This document shows positions 42,332-51,348 of a stretch of DNA of 55,677 nt, piece after piece (position 1 is the stretch's first letter; each line of letters begins with the position of its first letter). A program made the position numbers and the translations under genes. Below the pieces are notes generated by a model. The model saw only the letters and a list, made by a program, of their open reading frames with translations, ran no database searches and was not told the DNA's origin. Source of the stretch: CAJJDF01 sp965655625 (GTDB lineage Bacteria > Bacteroidota > Bacteroidia > Flavobacteriales_D > CAJJDF01); NCBI GenBank assembly GCA_965655625.1, contig CBFHHA010000011.1:1-55677 (forward strand), given 5' to 3'.

Positions 42332-43780
42332 ATGACTCCCATCTTTATATTTGGTATTTTAGTTGCCTATTTCCTTGTGTTAATCGGCATTTCATTTGCT
42401 ACAAGTCGGGGAGCTAGCAACGACACTTTTTACCTAGGAAACAAACAATCTCCTTGGTATTTGGTTGCCTTTGGCATGATTGGAGCCTCACTTTCGGGCA
42501 TCACCTTTATTTCCATTCCCGGATGGGTGGGAGACGCGACAAAACAATTTGGGTACATGCAAATGGTATTCGGTTATTTTGTTGGGTACCTGGTAATCTC
42601 CTTCGTGCTGATGCCCTTGTATTACAAAATGCATGTCACATCCATTTATACTTATCTACTAAAACGATTTGGGACCGAGGCCCATAAAATTGGAGCGATT
42701 TATTTTTTACTCTCCAGAATAACAGGTGCGTCTATTCGGTTGCTTTTGGTTGCAAACGTACTACAAGCCTTCGTTTTTGATGAATTCAATATACCCTTTG
42801 AGGTAACTGTGTTTCTCTCAATTGCACTTATTTGGGTGTACACATTTAAGGGAGGAATCAAAACCATAATCTGGACCGATACACTCCAAACCCTTTTTAT
42901 GTTGCTTTCCTTGGGCTTCACGTTTTGGTTTCTTGCCACAGAAATAGATTTTTCAGAATCTGGAGGGCTGGTAAAAACCGTCAAAGAAAGTGAATATTCC
43001 CAACTCTTTTTTTGGGACGATTGGAATGGCAAGTACCACTTTATCAAGATGTTCTTTGGAGGAATGTTTATCGCAATAGGAATGACCGGACTTGACCAAG
43101 ACATGATGCAAAAGAACTTGAGCTGTAAAAACTTAAAATCCGCCCAAACAAATATGATTTCATTCAGTATTATATTGGTTTTTATCAATTTAGTTTTTCT
43201 TATCCTTGGAGCTCTTTTGTATTTATATGCTGGTCAGGAAGGAGTATCTATTCCAGAAAAATCAGATTTATTGTTTCCGCAAATTGCCCTGAAAAGCGAC
43301 ATTGGAATCGGAATTGGGATATTGTTTCTTTTGGGATTAATTGCTGCAGCCTATTCCTCAGCCGACTCTGCCCTCACCTCGCTTACCACCTCTGTGTGTG
43401 TCGATTTTTTAGACACGGAAGAAAGAAAAACTTCCAAAAAAAGAAGACAATTGATTCATATTATCATGTCGGTTGTGTTATTAATCACGGTAATAATTCT
43501 GAACAAAACATTGGATGAAAGCGCAATTTGGCAGCTTATTTGGCTGGCAGGATTTACCTACGGTCCACTTATCGGTTTGTTCTTTTTTGGGATAATAACG
43601 AAACTTCAGTTGAGAAAAAAACTAGTGGCATTGGCTTGTGTGCTTCCTCCCGTTTTCACTTACTTCCTCAATTCCTCTCTTTCTAATCAAGGGTTCGAAC
43701 TAGGTGGATCTTTAATCATAGTGAATTCAATCATTACTTTCCTTATGCTACTAAGCATCTCAAAAAAAGAGAAACTTTAG
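42332..43780 (+). CDS. sodium:solute symporter family protein
   Basis: 482 residues with about 13 hydrophobic helices. The SSS signature is present in SFATSRGASNDTFYLGNKQSPW, the GASLSGITFISIPGWVGD segment (helix 2), and the helix LLGLIAAAYSSADSALTSL with the Ser/Thr residues that coordinate sodium. It is a secondary transporter using a sodium gradient; the substrate (sugar, amino acid, or vitamin) cannot be told. Its stop codon is directly adjacent to the stop of the convergent TPR gene. Confidence 0.9.
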   Translation: MTPIFIFGILVAYFLVLIGISFATSRGASNDTFYLGNKQSPWYLVAFGMIGASLSGITFISIPGWVGDATKQFGYMQMVFGYFVGYLVISFVLMPLYYKMHVTSIYTYLLKRFGTEAHKIGAIYFLLSRITGASIRLLLVANVLQAFVFDEFNIPFEVTVFLSIALIWVYTFKGGIKTIIWTDTLQTLFMLLSLGFTFWFLATEIDFSESGGLVKTVKESEYSQLFFWDDWNGKYHFIKMFFGGMFIAIGMTGLDQDMMQKNLSCKNLKSAQTNMISFSIILVFINLVFLILGALLYLYAGQEGVSIPEKSDLLFPQIALKSDIGIGIGILFLLGLIAAAYSSADSALTSLTTSVCVDFLDTEERKTSKKRRQLIHIIMSVVLLITVIILNKTLDESAIWQLIWLAGFTYGPLIGLFFFGIITKLQLRKKLVALACVLPPVFTYFLNSSLSNQGFELGGSLIIVNSIITFLMLLSISKKEKL

Positions 43781-45169
43781 TTACTTAAAGTTGTTAAGTA
43801 GACTAATGAATTCAGGAAGGTGATTCAATTCTTCATGGTAAGTAAACAGCGCTTTGTGACCCTCAAAATCAATTGACAAACATTGTTCAAATTGATTGAG
43901 TGCTTTTTTGTGCTGATTGAGCATGAGAAAGTAGGCAACCAACCTAAACTGACACGCACTATTTTCTTTATTCTGGAGATAATCAATTGCTTCCTGCAAG
44001 GATAAATTCTCTGCGATGAAGTTTGAAAAATCCAATTGAATCTGAACATTATCTTCGGAATCGTATTCATCGGCTTTTGCATAAGCTAAATAGGCTTCAT
44101 CATATCTTTCGAGCTTATTGTACACTTCTCCAGCAATGTACCAGCACGATGAATTTTTAGGAAACAACCTGATTGCTTTTTCTACAAAAGGAAGTGATTC
44201 CGGGGTTTGGCCTTGCTTATCATGTACAATAGCCATTCCAATTAATCCTTCTTGCAAATCATCATTCAACGACAAAGCAATTTCATAGCTTTTTTCTGCT
44301 TCTTTGTAATTGAACAACTTTTCGTAGCACTCTCCAATGTAACAAAACGTAATTGCCTGATTATCTTCAAACTCAAAAGTTTGGTAATAACACTCAAGAG
44401 CCTCGCCATATTGCTGAAGGTTGAAATGAGCATTCCCTTTGTTGAAATAAGCCGAAACAAAATCATCTTTGATGATGGTAGCGTAATCAAATGCAAATAC
44501 GGCTTTTTTAAAATCCTTGATGTCATTGTAAACAATACCCAGATTGTACCAACCATTGTAGGAATAAGGATTCTCATCCAAGAACCTCTTGTAAAACTCG
44601 ATACACTCCTCCTGTTTGTTCAGTTCCTCGTAAAAATAAGCTATCTCAAACAACAAAGTGTCTTCCTCCGGATTTTTATCCAAAGCTAATTTAAGGTACT
44701 TCAGTGCGTTTTCGTAATCCATCAAAGATTCATACTCCCAAGCAATGTCATTGTACACCAAATCCAATCCTTCCCTTGCGCCTTTTTCTAAGAACTGGAG
44801 GTAATATTCAATTGATTTTTGGTGCTCGCCCATATAACTGTGTATCTCGGCTTTGAGCACAATCACTTCTTCGTTGTTTGGTTCTAATTCTAGCGTTTGT
44901 TCAGCAAAGTCCAAAGCATTTTTGTAATCCCCTTGTGCTGTATACACCTGCGCTATGTGCAACTTTATATCTCCCGAAATTGGGTGTAAACTATGACCTA
45001 TTCTCAAGATAGCCATCGCTTTGCTTACCATTCCTTTTTCCAAATAATAGCTCGAAACTCGACTAATTTCTTCTACATCCAGGTAAAAGGAGTCTTTGTT
45101 CTTGATTTTTTGTTCAATAGACTTGATCAGAGCTTTAAGCTCTTCGTTATGTTCAGGAAAATCGTTCAT
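43781..45169 (-). CDS. tetratricopeptide repeat protein
   Basis: 462 residues, nearly all TPR repeats (about 11 units) from residue 40 to the C-terminus, each with the pattern W/Y-xx-LG-xx-Y/A-xxxxx-A-xx-xYxxAL (for example NGWYNLGIVYNDIKDFKKAV and SAYFNKGNAHFNLQQYGEAL). No signal peptide, so cytoplasmic. Likely a protein scaffold. It is 17 bases downstream of rsmG and in the same transcript as the ECF sigma gene. Confidence 0.85.
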   Translation of the reverse strand: MNDFPEHNEELKALIKSIEQKIKNKDSFYLDVEEISRVSSYYLEKGMVSKAMAILRIGHSLHPISGDIKLHIAQVYTAQGDYKNALDFAEQTLELEPNNEEVIVLKAEIHSYMGEHQKSIEYYLQFLEKGAREGLDLVYNDIAWEYESLMDYENALKYLKLALDKNPEEDTLLFEIAYFYEELNKQEECIEFYKRFLDENPYSYNGWYNLGIVYNDIKDFKKAVFAFDYATIIKDDFVSAYFNKGNAHFNLQQYGEALECYYQTFEFEDNQAITFCYIGECYEKLFNYKEAEKSYEIALSLNDDLQEGLIGMAIVHDKQGQTPESLPFVEKAIRLFPKNSSCWYIAGEVYNKLERYDEAYLAYAKADEYDSEDNVQIQLDFSNFIAENLSLQEAIDYLQNKENSACQFRLVAYFLMLNQHKKALNQFEQCLSIDFEGHKALFTYHEELNHLPEFISLLNNFK

Positions 45170-45186
45170 AGAAAAGTGGTTTGGCT

Positions 45187-45813
45187 TTACAACTCCACGT
45201 GAATTACTTTTTTGGTTTCGAAGAATTCCTCCTCGAAATACAAAGATAAAGAATAAGACTGATACTTTTTGGAAATCTCGCCCAACTCTTGGGTTAAATC
45301 TCCTCCCTTGAGGTACAAGATTCCATTAGGCAAGTCGTTGTAGCTATTCTTCCTGATATTCATTTTTATCCACCCAATAAAAGGATGAAGACGAGTAACT
45401 GCCCTACTGATTACAAAATCATATTTTTCGGTAATGTTTTTAGCATTCTGATGAGAAGCTTTCACATTCTTAAGCCCCAGTGAATCTGCTACACCCTGAA
45501 CGACTTTTATTTTTTTTCCAATCGAATCCACCAAATGAAACTTACACTTAGGAAACAGAATAGCCAAGGGAATTCCCGGAAATCCACCTCCTGTTCCCAC
45601 ATCTAGCAACTGGGTGTTCTGTTTAAATTTCATTATTTTCGCAATACCCAAAGAATGAAGCACATGCCGTTCATAAAAGTTATCCATGTCTTTCCGACTG
45701 ATTACATTTATTTGAGCATTCCACTCTTCGTAAAGCGGTTTGAGCTGGGTTAGTTGATCCATCTGAAGCTCCGTAAGCTCAGGGAAATAATGAAGTATTC
45801 GTTTAAAATCCAA
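45187..45813 (-). CDS. rsmG: 16S rRNA (guanine527-N7)-methyltransferase
   Basis: 208 residues. The start is most likely the TTG at 45813, immediately after the stop codon of the sigma gene (TAATTG), because no ATG is in frame before residue 18 and the N-terminus then matches the family. YEEWNAQINVISRKD, LLDVGTGGGFPGIPLAILFP (SAM motif), VDSIGKKIKVVQ and AKNITEKYDFVISRAVT are diagnostic. RsmG methylates G527 and its loss gives low-level streptomycin resistance in bacteria. Translational coupling to the sigma gene is probable. Confidence 0.93.
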   Translation of the reverse strand: MDFKRILHYFPELTELQMDQLTQLKPLYEEWNAQINVISRKDMDNFYERHVLHSLGIAKIMKFKQNTQLLDVGTGGGFPGIPLAILFPKCKFHLVDSIGKKIKVVQGVADSLGLKNVKASHQNAKNITEKYDFVISRAVTRLHPFIGWIKMNIRKNSYNDLPNGILYLKGGDLTQELGEISKKYQSYSLSLYFEEEFFETKKVIHVEL

Positions 45814-46414
45814 TTAAATATAATCCATTTTAGGTTTAATAATCTCTTCTAAGGTTTTTCTGGCTCTAAAAAGTTGAGCCTTTACCGTCCCCAAAGTTAA
45901 GTCTAATTCTTTAGAAATTTCATCATAGGACAAACCTTTAAAATACCTCAGTTCGATTAGTGTTTTATATTGAGGTTTGAGCTCATCTACAAGCTCTCGC
46001 ATAATTTTAAATTTTTGGGTTCGAATAGCTTCTTCTTCGGGATTTCTACCTTTGGATGGCAAGAAAATATAAGGCGCATCTTCGTTGTCAAATTGTTGAT
46101 CGATGGAGGTTGTATTCATCTTTTTCTTTCTCAAAAAATCGATAGCAATTGTTCGATGCAATTCGGAATAACCAGGTACTAAATGCATACTTGGGTGAGT
46201 ATTGTTCTAGGTTCATAAATGCTTTTCCAAATGCTTCCAAAGTCAAATCCTCTGCATCGTCCTTATTTCTGACCATTTTGAGCAACATAAAGTAAATTGA
46301 ATCTTTGTAACGAGACATTAGTTCTGTGTAGGCAGAGTCATCTTTTTTATCAATGGCTCGCTTAATAAGTTCGTAGTCTCCTTTAGCTTTCGCTGAAAAA
46401 TTTTTTCCAATCAA
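45814..46414 (-). pseudogene. ECF sigma-70 family factor, frameshifted
   Basis: Two frames cover one sigma factor. The upstream frame gives region 2 (LIKRAIDKKDDSAYTELMSR, YSPKYAFSTWLFRIASNNC) then runs into wrong sequence; the other frame gives IDFLRKKKMN through region 4 (LIELRYFKGLSYDEISKELD, LGTVKAQLFRARKTLEEI). The join NNC/IDFLRKK is natural in the family and needs loss of one base, A at 46144 on the plus strand. The gene sits before rsmG and the TPR gene and opposite tgt, a position usual for this factor. Upstream, no ATG is in frame; the start may be TTG at 46414, or the ATG at 46458 if the 7-A run at 46449-46455 should be 8. Sequencing error, decay or true frameshifting are all possible. 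Confidence 0.8.
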
Positions 46415-46519
46415 ATTTTTAGATAATTTCGGTTCTTTAAAATTATTGAAAAAAACATTAAAAAGAATTGGTTTGTACCAATCATTACAAACAAATCGAT
46501 GTTATTATTTCTCCTCAAA

Positions 46520-46552
46520 TTGAATCGAAACGAATCAAAAGTGTTAGTTTTG
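46520..46552 (+). promoter_or_regulatory. tgt-lptG promoter
   Basis: TTG at 46520-46522, a 22-base spacer and TAGTTTTG at 46545-46552, within the range of the consensus. The ATG of tgt is 36 bases farther. Confidence 0.55.
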
Positions 46553-46588
46553 CCCATTAGTCGATAATACTTAACCCTTTATTCACCG

Positions 46589-47719
46589 ATGAATTTTAAA
46601 TTACTTAAGACAGACAAAGATTCGAGAGCAAGAGCTGGAGTCATAAAAACGGATCATGGAGAAATAGAAACTCCTATTTTTATGCCAGTTGGAACTGCGG
46701 GAACCGTAAAGGGGGTGCATCAAAGAGAGCTAGACGAAGATATTCAAGCTCAAATTATATTAGGAAACACCTACCACTTATATCTAAGACCAGGACTAGA
46801 TACGTTAGAAAAGGCGGGAGGTCTGCATAAATTTAATGGTTGGGACAAACCAATCCTTACCGATTCGGGTGGATATCAAGTTTATTCATTGTCGGGCAGA
46901 AGAAAGATTATCGAAAAAGGTGTGGAGTTCAAGTCACATATTGACGGTTCTAAACACTTTTTTACTCCAGAATACGCGATGGACATCCAGCGAACAATTG
47001 GAGCTGATATAATCATGGCATTTGATGAGTGCACTCCTTACCCTTGCGATTACAAATACGCAAAGCGATCAATGGAAATGACTCACAGGTGGTTAAAAAG
47101 ATGTTGTACTCGATTTGATGAAACCGATTCAAAATACGGATACAGCCAAACTTTATTTCCCATTGTACAAGGAAGTGTGTATGATGATTTGAGAGAGAAA
47201 TCTGCTGAATTCATCGCAGGTATGAATCGAGAAGGAAATGCAATTGGTGGACTTTCTGTGGGAGAGCCTGCCGAAGATATGTACAAACATACTGATATTG
47301 TAACGCGCATATTGCCAGAGGACAAACCTAGATATTTGATGGGAGTTGGAACTCCTATAAATATTTTGGAAACCATTGCACTCGGTATTGATATGTTTGA
47401 CTGTGTTATGCCTACAAGGAATGCAAGAAACGGAATGCTTTTTACAAGTGAGGGATTTATCAATATTAAAAACAAAAAATGGCAAAATGATTTCACTGTT
47501 ATTGACCCAAATGGAAGTTCGTATGTGGATACCTTTTATAGCAAAGCTTATTTGAGACATTTGATTATTTCAAAAGAGATTTTAGGAGCACAAATTGCCA
47601 GCATACACAATTTATCCTTTTATATTTGGTTAGTGAAAGAAGCCAGAAAACATATCATTGCAGGAGATTTTCATAGCTGGAAAACTGAAATGGTAAGAAA
47701 AATGGCTACTAGATTGTAA
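46589..47719 (+). CDS. tgt: queuine tRNA-ribosyltransferase lacking the zinc cysteines
   Basis: 376 residues. It swaps guanine 34 for preQ1 in Asp, Asn, His and Tyr tRNAs. The catalytic D92 (LTDSGGYQV) and D271 (FDCVMPTRNARNG) are present, as are GNTYHLYLRPG, AFDECTPYP and GGLSVGEP. The zinc site of bacterial Tgt (three Cys and a His) is altered: positions equivalent to E. coli C302, C304 and C307 are G309, S311 and D314, while H340 is at the matching distance. I recall the same in other Flavobacteriia. The next gene starts 3 bases after the stop. Confidence 0.95.
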   Translation: MNFKLLKTDKDSRARAGVIKTDHGEIETPIFMPVGTAGTVKGVHQRELDEDIQAQIILGNTYHLYLRPGLDTLEKAGGLHKFNGWDKPILTDSGGYQVYSLSGRRKIIEKGVEFKSHIDGSKHFFTPEYAMDIQRTIGADIIMAFDECTPYPCDYKYAKRSMEMTHRWLKRCCTRFDETDSKYGYSQTLFPIVQGSVYDDLREKSAEFIAGMNREGNAIGGLSVGEPAEDMYKHTDIVTRILPEDKPRYLMGVGTPINILETIALGIDMFDCVMPTRNARNGMLFTSEGFINIKNKKWQNDFTVIDPNGSSYVDTFYSKAYLRHLIISKEILGAQIASIHNLSFYIWLVKEARKHIIAGDFHSWKTEMVRKMATRL

Positions 47720-47722
47720 CAC

Positions 47723-48814
47723 ATGCTTAAAACCCTTGACAAATACATCATTAAAAAGGTGCTGAAAACTTTTGTTTTCTCTATTTTGGGTGTTTTGTGT
47801 ATCATCGTGGTTTTTGATATCTCTGAAAAAATAGATGATTTCCTCAAGTCAAATTTAAGTGTACCGGAACTCCTCACTCAATACTATGCAGGATTTATCA
47901 TTTACATTGGAAATATGTTTTTTCCTTTGTTTATGTTAATTACCATAGTAATGGTAACACTCAAACTTAACCAAAGAAGTGAAATAACCGCCATTTTGAG
48001 TTCTGGTATCAGCTTCCATCGATTGCTTCGCCCTTTTTTTATTGCGGTGGGTGTCATTGTGTGTTTTTCATTTTTTGTCAATTTCGTTTTACTCCCAAAA
48101 GCAAACCAAAAAAGGTTGGCTTTTGAAAACATTCATACCAATTACGCATCAGTTTTAGCGGGTGTTCATTTCGAAGTAGTACCTGGAACCATTGTTTCTT
48201 ACAAATCCTATAATTTCAAGGAAATGAAATTTGTATCGGAACTTTGGGTAGACCAATACAAAAAAGACCGTGACGGTTCTTGGAAACTGGCCTACACCAT
48301 GAATGCCAATTATGCCTATGGAGACAGCACTACCAATAAATTTCAATTAAAAAATGTAACAGAAAGATACCTCCTTCCCTCCGGAGACAGTGTTTCAGAA
48401 TCTATTACTATCGACACAACACTCTCTTTCGGATTGAAGGACTTGGGACAAAGAAACGAAGTAATTTCAACTATGTATTACGATGAAATACTTGCTTATC
48501 GTAAAAAAGAAAAACTGAAAGGATCTGCCATAGTACCGTACATCGATATCGAGATTTATTCCCGAACTTCAAATCCGCTTTCCTTATTTATTCTGGCCTT
48601 GTTAGGAGTATGTATTAGTATTTCACCGGCAAGAAGCAAAGTCGGTATGACCATTCTACTTGGAATTGGTTCTGTGGCCCTTTACTTTGTCTTCAATCGA
48701 TTTTCTACAGTTTATGCCACAAACGCAGGCCTCAACACTTTCTTAGCCGTTTGGATTCCAAATCTCATCCTGCTTTCTTTTGCACTTTATCTTTATTGGA
48801 AAACTCCTAAATAA
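47723..48814 (+). CDS. LptF/LptG family permease
   Basis: 363 residues of the YjgP/YjgQ family, one of the transmembrane subunits of the LptBFG lipopolysaccharide exporter. Six transmembrane helices: about 15-35, 55-80 and 100-120 in the N-terminal half, and 275-295, 300-320 and 335-358 in the C-terminal half, with a periplasmic jellyroll domain between. KLNQRSEITAILSSGISFHR contains the coupling helix motif that contacts LptB. It follows tgt by 3 bases, the usual flavobacterial pair. Whether it is LptF or LptG cannot be decided here. Confidence 0.88.
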   Translation: MLKTLDKYIIKKVLKTFVFSILGVLCIIVVFDISEKIDDFLKSNLSVPELLTQYYAGFIIYIGNMFFPLFMLITIVMVTLKLNQRSEITAILSSGISFHRLLRPFFIAVGVIVCFSFFVNFVLLPKANQKRLAFENIHTNYASVLAGVHFEVVPGTIVSYKSYNFKEMKFVSELWVDQYKKDRDGSWKLAYTMNANYAYGDSTTNKFQLKNVTERYLLPSGDSVSESITIDTTLSFGLKDLGQRNEVISTMYYDEILAYRKKEKLKGSAIVPYIDIEIYSRTSNPLSLFILALLGVCISISPARSKVGMTILLGIGSVALYFVFNRFSTVYATNAGLNTFLAVWIPNLILLSFALYLYWKTPK

Positions 48815-48895
48815 TATTGACGCTTCTTTCACGCTATTTTACTCACAAAAAGATAGGTAGAATTGTAGCCAAAACTCAAACTAATCTTTATGTAG

Positions 48896-48903
48896 TATAT
48901 TTG
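48896..48903 (+). promoter_or_regulatory. -7 element upstream of the T9SS type B gene
   Basis: TATATTTG matches TAnnTTTG and ends 23 bases before the ATG at 48927. No good -33 TTG at 17-23 bases. Confidence 0.4.
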
Positions 48904-48926
48904 AATATCTTTAATGTTCCTATGCC

Positions 48927-51284
48927 ATGAGAATAAGCTTATTATTTATTTTTCTTCTTTTTTCAGAAACTTTCTTTTCCCAGAACCCAGGCAACGTAGG
49001 CACTACCAATCTCACAGCTTGGTTTAAGCCAGATAATTTAACTCTAGGAAATGTCACAAATTGGACCACTACTTTTCCGATAGGGGCAGGCGCCATTACC
49101 GTAACAGATAACACAGCACCTTTTCCAGTAGCAACCAACACACCTCTTGGTAATACCTCAAATTATAATACAACTATCGAATTTACTGCAAATTCAAATG
49201 CCGCCATAAAGGCTTTACAAAACAACGCCTCCCTCAACTTGTTGGACAATAGAAATAGCACAAGCCAAGGAACTTTTTTTGGGGTGTATTATTTTCCAAC
49301 GGTTATTCGCAACAACAATCATATGATGCTTTACAACGAAAATAGTGGAGACGCTATTCAGTTCAGAAACCTGGGAGTAGTCGGAAGATTTGCTACTGGA
49401 AGAGGAATTGGCACCAGCACAAATGCATCCAGAGATTGGACAGAAAGTCATCTCCCGACAATCATTTCTTATAAGGGAAATAGAAGTGGTGCGGGAACTC
49501 TCACTACCAAAGAAAACTCAGGCATATTTACAGGCGGTGGTGCTTCTCAATCTTCAGGTCAAATCGGTCTCCATTTTGGATTAATGCCCGGAAACACAAA
49601 TTCACCCTACAACGGATATTTGCATGAATTCATTTTTTACAACAGAGATTTGACTAATCTCGAAATGAATAAAATCCATACCTATTTAGCTATTAAGTAT
49701 GGAATTACCTTAGACAATACAGGTGGAGGAAATCAAGGAGATTATATTTCTACAACCGGTACAATTGTTTGGGATGCTTCTGTAACGCCCAACTATCACA
49801 ATGATGTAATTGGTATTGGTAGAGATGATAGCCAAGGATTATTACAAAAACAATCTCATAGTTTTTATGATGTAACTAGAATCTATCTTGCCAATTTAGC
49901 TGTAACAAATGTTGCAAACATGGGATTATTTCAATCCGATTCTTCTTTCGTGCTTATAGGGAACAATGGAGGATTGACGTGTAATACGCTTTCAACTAGA
50001 AATGAATTGCCTGCTATACCATTTTTGAATTCGAGGATAGAGAGAGAATGGAAAGTGACCAAAACGAATTTTTCTCAAGATTTTAATTGTGACATTACTA
50101 TTAGCCCTTGTGCGATTGGAATTGATTTTGACACCAGTTGTCTGGCACTACTAGTTGATGACGATGGCAATTTCAATAATTCCACCGCTTACAATTCCTC
50201 AAGCGGTCTTTCATTCAACATCAGCGGAAACACCATAACCATTTCCGGTATATCAAATCTACATATTCCCAATAATAGCACTCGGTACATTACTTTAGCA
50301 TCTGTTGATTTTACAAAAAATTTGGGTATTGACTCAATGAAATGCGAAGATGATAGCGTAACATTGGATGCGGGAAATAGTGGCGCAACTTATTTGTGGA
50401 ATACAGGACAATCGACCCAACTTATTTCACCTTCATTGCCAGGAATTTACTCGGTAATTATTTCTTCTAACGGTTGTTTTGAGTACGACACAATGGCAAT
50501 TTCCAATCAAGAATTAGAAGCAGCTTTTACCACGTTAGATACTGCTGGATGCATCTCGCTGACCTCCAATTTCATTGACGTTTCTAATGTTGGTACAGGA
50601 AGCATTACAAGCTGGAATTGGGATTTCGGGAATGGTGTCACCTCCGCAAATCAAAACCCAACAATCGATTATATTGCACCTGGAACTTTCACTGTTTCAC
50701 TTTCAGTTACCTCAAATATAGGCTGTTTGGATGATACCACCATTACTGGCTATATTAATGCATACGACTTAGCTCAAGGAGATTTTAGCTTCTTTCCGAG
50801 TTTTGGCGCACCTAGAGATCTCATTTCATTTACTAATATGTCGGCAAATGCAACTTCGTATATTTGGTATTTTGGTGACGGTGACTCTTCTGCACTCACT
50901 AATCCAACTCATGCATACAACGAAGAGGGAAACTACTTAATTACACTAATAGCAATCTCACCATATAATTGTAATGACACGGTTTATTATTCGATCGAAA
51001 TAAAAAGTGATAATTTTTTTGCTCCAAATAGTTTTACACCTGGTGAAGACGGAAAAAATGACCTGTGGCATATAATTGGGTTAGAAGACAGTGAAGACTT
51101 TGAATTAACTATTTTTAATAGGTGGGGAGAAATTGTTTTTGAATCAACCGATCCAGAGGATAAATGGGAGGGAAATCACAACGGTACTACTTGTCCTTCA
51201 GGAGTTTATGTCTGGAAATTAACCTTCAAATCTGAAGGAACAAAAATCTCAGACCAAACAGGGTATATTCACTTAATTAGATAG
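48927..51284 (+). CDS. secreted PKD-domain protein with T9SS type B C-terminal signal
   Basis: 785 residues. Signal peptide to about residue 18. Residues 25-250 resemble a laminin-G/concanavalin-like lectin domain (LTAWFKPDNLTLGNVTNW), then a segment with LEMNKIHTYLAIKYGITLD and DVIGIGRDD, typical of DUF8202-type modules in Flavobacteriia. Two PKD domains follow (SWNWDFGNGVTSANQNPTID; YIWYFGDGDSSALTNPTHAY). The last 90 residues, FAPNSFTPGEDGKNDLWHI to YVWKLTFKSEG, are the type B sorting domain, which directs T9SS export. Probable role: surface or released adhesin in gliding or biofilm. Confidence 0.88.
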   Translation: MRISLLFIFLLFSETFFSQNPGNVGTTNLTAWFKPDNLTLGNVTNWTTTFPIGAGAITVTDNTAPFPVATNTPLGNTSNYNTTIEFTANSNAAIKALQNNASLNLLDNRNSTSQGTFFGVYYFPTVIRNNNHMMLYNENSGDAIQFRNLGVVGRFATGRGIGTSTNASRDWTESHLPTIISYKGNRSGAGTLTTKENSGIFTGGGASQSSGQIGLHFGLMPGNTNSPYNGYLHEFIFYNRDLTNLEMNKIHTYLAIKYGITLDNTGGGNQGDYISTTGTIVWDASVTPNYHNDVIGIGRDDSQGLLQKQSHSFYDVTRIYLANLAVTNVANMGLFQSDSSFVLIGNNGGLTCNTLSTRNELPAIPFLNSRIEREWKVTKTNFSQDFNCDITISPCAIGIDFDTSCLALLVDDDGNFNNSTAYNSSSGLSFNISGNTITISGISNLHIPNNSTRYITLASVDFTKNLGIDSMKCEDDSVTLDAGNSGATYLWNTGQSTQLISPSLPGIYSVIISSNGCFEYDTMAISNQELEAAFTTLDTAGCISLTSNFIDVSNVGTGSITSWNWDFGNGVTSANQNPTIDYIAPGTFTVSLSVTSNIGCLDDTTITGYINAYDLAQGDFSFFPSFGAPRDLISFTNMSANATSYIWYFGDGDSSALTNPTHAYNEEGNYLITLIAISPYNCNDTVYYSIEIKSDNFFAPNSFTPGEDGKNDLWHIIGLEDSEDFELTIFNRWGEIVFESTDPEDKWEGNHNGTTCPSGVYVWKLTFKSEGTKISDQTGYIHLIR

Positions 51285-51294
51285 AAAAAGGCAT

Positions 51295-51327
51295 AAAAAA
51301 AGCCTCAAAAATAAATGAGGCTTTTTG
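51295..51327. terminator. bidirectional terminator between the T9SS type B gene and rny
   Basis: AGCCTCA (51301-51307) pairs with TGAGGCT (51316-51322), with an 8-base loop; A run before and T run after suit both strands. Confidence 0.85.
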
Positions 51328-51348
51328 TAATTGATCTTTCCAGTTCTG

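Noticed and set aside
44252..44689. A 145-codon plus-strand frame opposite the TPR gene
   Set aside because: Opposite a clear TPR array; translation is rich in Ile/Phe/Lys without a domain pattern.
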